A stretch of DNA of 8,325 nt, from positions 1 to 8,325 of the forward strand of contig JAEORY010000163.1 of NCBI GenBank assembly GCA_016840645.1, given 5' to 3'. Shown one piece after another: positions 6,981 through 8,325 of the stretch (position 1 is the stretch's first letter; the number at the start of each line of letters is the position of its first letter). The notes below the pieces were generated by a model. The model searched no databases and had not been told where the DNA came from. It saw nothing but the letters and a program-made list of their open reading frames with translations. Source of the DNA: Candidatus Borrarchaeota archaeon (lineage in GTDB: Archaea; Asgardarchaeota; Sifarchaeia; Borrarchaeales; Borrarchaeaceae). A program made the translations under genes and the position numbers.

Positions 6981-7121
6981 ACAACAATGCAATTTAAAAT
7001 TGTTACGTAATTGTTTGTTAAAAAGCATTTGCTTAATAAAAAACAGTTTTATAACTTGCAATCTAATAGAGTGCAATTAGAATTCATCGAATCAAAAATT
7101 TTCATTAAAAGGTGTTTAAGA
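6981..7121. promoter_or_regulatory. Divergent promoter region between the ABC operon and the proteasome gene
   Basis: An AT-rich intergenic stretch. GTTTTATAAC (7047-7056) is the best TATA-like box for the plus-strand proteasome gene, placing initiation roughly 25 bp downstream and leaving a leader of about 45 nt. Read on the other strand it is TTATAAAAC, so it could also serve the ABC operon. CAATTTAAAATTG (6990-7002) is a perfect 6-1-6 inverted repeat just upstream of the operon start, and could be a TATA element or an operator. These are assignments by eye. Confidence 0.35.
7108..7114 (+). promoter_or_regulatory. Shine-Dalgarno site selecting the proteasome TTG start
   Basis: AAAGGTG, 7 nt before TTG at 7122. 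It is the only SD-like site in this leader and favours a product that begins Met-Thr-Thr-Thr without a propeptide. Confidence 0.55.
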
Positions 7122-7697
7122 TTGACTACAACATTGGCTATTGTTTGTAATGGAGGCCTTGTTATCGGATCAGAATCTCAGGCAACAATGGGATTCTTTG
7201 TCGCGAGCAATACCGCTACCAAAATTTACAAAATTACTGATTATATTGCTATAACTATTTCCGGGGGGGTGGCTGACGCCCAGAAGATAGTAGATCAAAT
7301 TCGTGCGATGGCACAACTATGTATTTTGGATTGGAGAAGACAGCCAACTGTACGTTCAATGGCTAAACTTACATCAAAAGTATTGGGACAGAACCGAATG
7401 TTGCCATATTATGTATCCCTAATAATTGGAGGGGTAGATCAAGCAGGTGCGCATATATTTACTCTTGGAGGGCTTGGGAGCATTCTTGAGGAGAAGAAAT
7501 TCGCATCGACAGGATCCGGTTCGCCTATGGCCTATGGAGTATTAGAAAGCGAATATAAGGATAACCTCAGCATCGACGAAGGCGTCGAATTAATCAAAAG
7601 AGCAATTACATCCGCTCGTAAGAGAGATGCTGGATCAGGTGGAGAATTTCAAATCGTTACGATAACAGCTGATAAAGGCGTTGAGTTTGTAAATTAG
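7122..7697 (+). CDS. psmB: Archaeal 20S proteasome beta subunit (N-terminal threonine protease)
   Basis: 191 residues from a TTG at 7122. After Met removal, Thr1 of TTTLAIV is exposed as the catalytic nucleophile of the beta ring in the cytoplasmic 20S particle. Numbering from that Thr gives K33 (ATKIYK), the STGSGSP loop at 128-134 (Ser129 region in the family) and DAGSG (168-172, equivalent to the D166/S169 pair). The usual D17 is E17 (GSESQATMG). Likely S1-pocket positions A20, A31, I45, V49 and Q53 are largely non-polar, suggesting chymotrypsin-like preference. The frame is open back to another TTG at 7011. I prefer 7122 because AAAGGTG lies 7 nt upstream and because the upstream codons would give an unconserved leader of about 37 residues. 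HslV was considered because of the IG-x-E-x-QAT stretch, but the GSGSPxAYGVLE and ITSARKRDAGSGG stretches are proteasomal. No alpha subunit is in the window. Confidence 0.9.
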   Translation: MTTTLAIVCNGGLVIGSESQATMGFFVASNTATKIYKITDYIAITISGGVADAQKIVDQIRAMAQLCILDWRRQPTVRSMAKLTSKVLGQNRMLPYYVSLIIGGVDQAGAHIFTLGGLGSILEEKKFASTGSGSPMAYGVLESEYKDNLSIDEGVELIKRAITSARKRDAGSGGEFQIVTITADKGVEFVN

Positions 7698-7833
7698 GTT
7701 TTTATTGAATGTTATGACTCGGAGAAGAATCTATCTAAAAACTATATTTTTTCTTTGAAGTTGAAAAAAAGAAAATATGGTACCCTCCCCAAAGAAGAAA
7801 TCTTCAGGAGAGACCTGTCTTTTATTTAAGAAG
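7698..7833. terminator. Convergent terminator region between the proteasome and thioredoxin genes
   Basis: Both strands carry T-runs here. On the plus strand, GGTTTTTATTG follows the proteasome stop directly and TATATTTTTTCTTT lies at about 7743-7756. On the minus strand, TTTTCTTTTTTTC (about 7762-7774) follows the thioredoxin gene. A perfect short palindrome GAAGA-AA-TCTTC (7794-7805) and a 4-bp stem CAGG-AGAGA-CCTG (7805-7817) before TCTTTTATTT are also present but weak. No gene is seen in this gap. Confidence 0.45.
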
Positions 7834-8250
7834 TTAATCTCCCGACAAAAGACTTTTCATTATTTTCTCGATTGGATCTCTTCCGACCGCACCAATAGCT
7901 TGCTTCACTGGTGATCCGTTTTTAAAGAATATAAAAGTTGGAATTGAACTTACACTGAATTGTCTCGCTATTGCAGGTTCCTCATCACAATTAAGTTTAC
8001 TAAAAACAAAGGTTCCTGCATAGTCCTTTGCTAGTGCCTCAATAATCGGTTCCATAGTTTTACACGGTGGGCACCAACTAGCCCAGAAGTCTACAAGCAC
8101 GGGCACGTTTGAATTAATAATCTCATTAAAATTGCTAGAGTCTGCTTTAATTACATCTCCTGTCATTTTCGCATCTACACTCCCTTTCGTTTTCATTAGT
8201 TCAGCCATTCTTTTTTTTCGAAGTTCTTGTAACTCTTCATCGTCTTCCAT
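7834..8250 (-). CDS. Thioredoxin with WCPPC active site and charged N-terminal helix
   Basis: 138 residues from ATG 8250. Residues about 32-136 form a thioredoxin fold: buried Asp in VLVDFWASW (D54), redox motif W59-C60-P61-P62-C63, SIPTF with the cis-Pro P104, and a final helix IEKIMKSLL. It should act as a cytoplasmic dithiol-disulfide oxidoreductase. WCPPC replaces the common WCGPC and is expected to alter redox potential. A third cysteine (C88, KLNCDEE) sits where Val is usual. Residues 2-20 (EDDEELQELRKKRMAELMK) form a charged, probably helical extension resembling the N-terminus of PDCD5 proteins. There is no signal peptide. Starts: ATG 8250 has GGAAAGGAT upstream, ending 9 nt before it; ATG 8292 and TTG 8293-8295 would add 14 and 15 residues (MVYFKKDNGK...) without an SD. 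Its promoter lies near or beyond the right edge. Confidence 0.88.
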   Translation of the reverse strand: MEDDEELQELRKKRMAELMKTKGSVDAKMTGDVIKADSSNFNEIINSNVPVLVDFWASWCPPCKTMEPIIEALAKDYAGTFVFSKLNCDEEPAIARQFSVSSIPTFIFFKNGSPVKQAIGAVGRDPIEKIMKSLLSGD

Positions 8251-8325
8251 AGTGTACAGATCCTTTCCGTTGTCTTTCTTGAAGTAAACCATCAAAAACG
8301 AATGTAGTAATCAGTTAGATGAGTT

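Noticed and set aside
7122..7697. HslV protease instead of proteasome beta
   Set aside because: Only the IG-x-E-x-QAT stretch recalls HslV. The GSGSP-AYGVLE and DAGSGG motifs and the length fit archaeal proteasome beta, and no HslU is nearby.
7805..7828. Hairpin CAGG-AGAGA-CCTG followed by TCTTTTATTT as a classical intrinsic terminator
   Set aside because: The stem is only 4 bp and flanking bases do not extend it. It lies over 100 bp past the proteasome stop, so I kept only the general T-rich terminator region.

Overview
The window is AT-rich archaeal DNA. The clearest evidence is a 20S proteasome beta subunit of archaeal type, a DUF47 (PhoU-divergent) protein, an ABC substrate-binding protein held by an N-terminal membrane anchor instead of a bacterial lipobox, and candidate TATA-like boxes. 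Shine-Dalgarno (SD) sites are also used (AAGGAGGT, GAGGTTG, AAAGGTG). The sequence alone does not fix the phylum. There are no tRNA, rRNA, CRISPR or IS features, and no gene-free stretch exceeds 300 bp.

Layout. (1) Positions 1-919, minus strand: an AIR-synthase-related (PurM/SelD/ThiL superfamily) protein whose C-terminus runs off the left edge. (2) Positions 920-1078: a divergent promoter region with two near-identical 19-bp sequences spaced exactly 21 bp apart. (3) Positions 1079-1747, plus strand: a DUF47/PhoU-like protein. (4) Positions 1820-6975, minus strand: a four-gene ABC importer operon. Its order in transcription is a membrane-anchored substrate-binding protein, a permease in which two transmembrane halves are fused, and two MalK/ModC-like ATPases. 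(5) A divergent intergenic region leads to a plus-strand proteasome beta subunit whose best start is a TTG directly before the catalytic threonine. (6) A convergent T-rich terminator region. (7) Positions 7834-8250, minus strand: a thioredoxin with a WCPPC active site and a charged N-terminal helix resembling the start of PDCD5.

The strongest observation is in the ABC operon. The two ATPases carry complementary losses. One lacks the Q-loop glutamine and the switch histidine but keeps the LSGGM signature. The other keeps both catalytic residues but has LNTPE in place of the signature. In a heterodimer this would give one fully canonical and one fully degenerate ATP site. That arrangement is well known in exporters (TM287/288, TAP, CFTR) but is unusual for a MalK-type importer. 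The permease half-domains are likewise non-identical and fused, so the whole machine appears built as an obligate asymmetric importer. Its substrate cannot be read from sequence.

A second point is a 10-bp tandem duplication at the 5' end of the operon's first gene. It knocks an upstream ATG out of frame and leaves only a TTG start.
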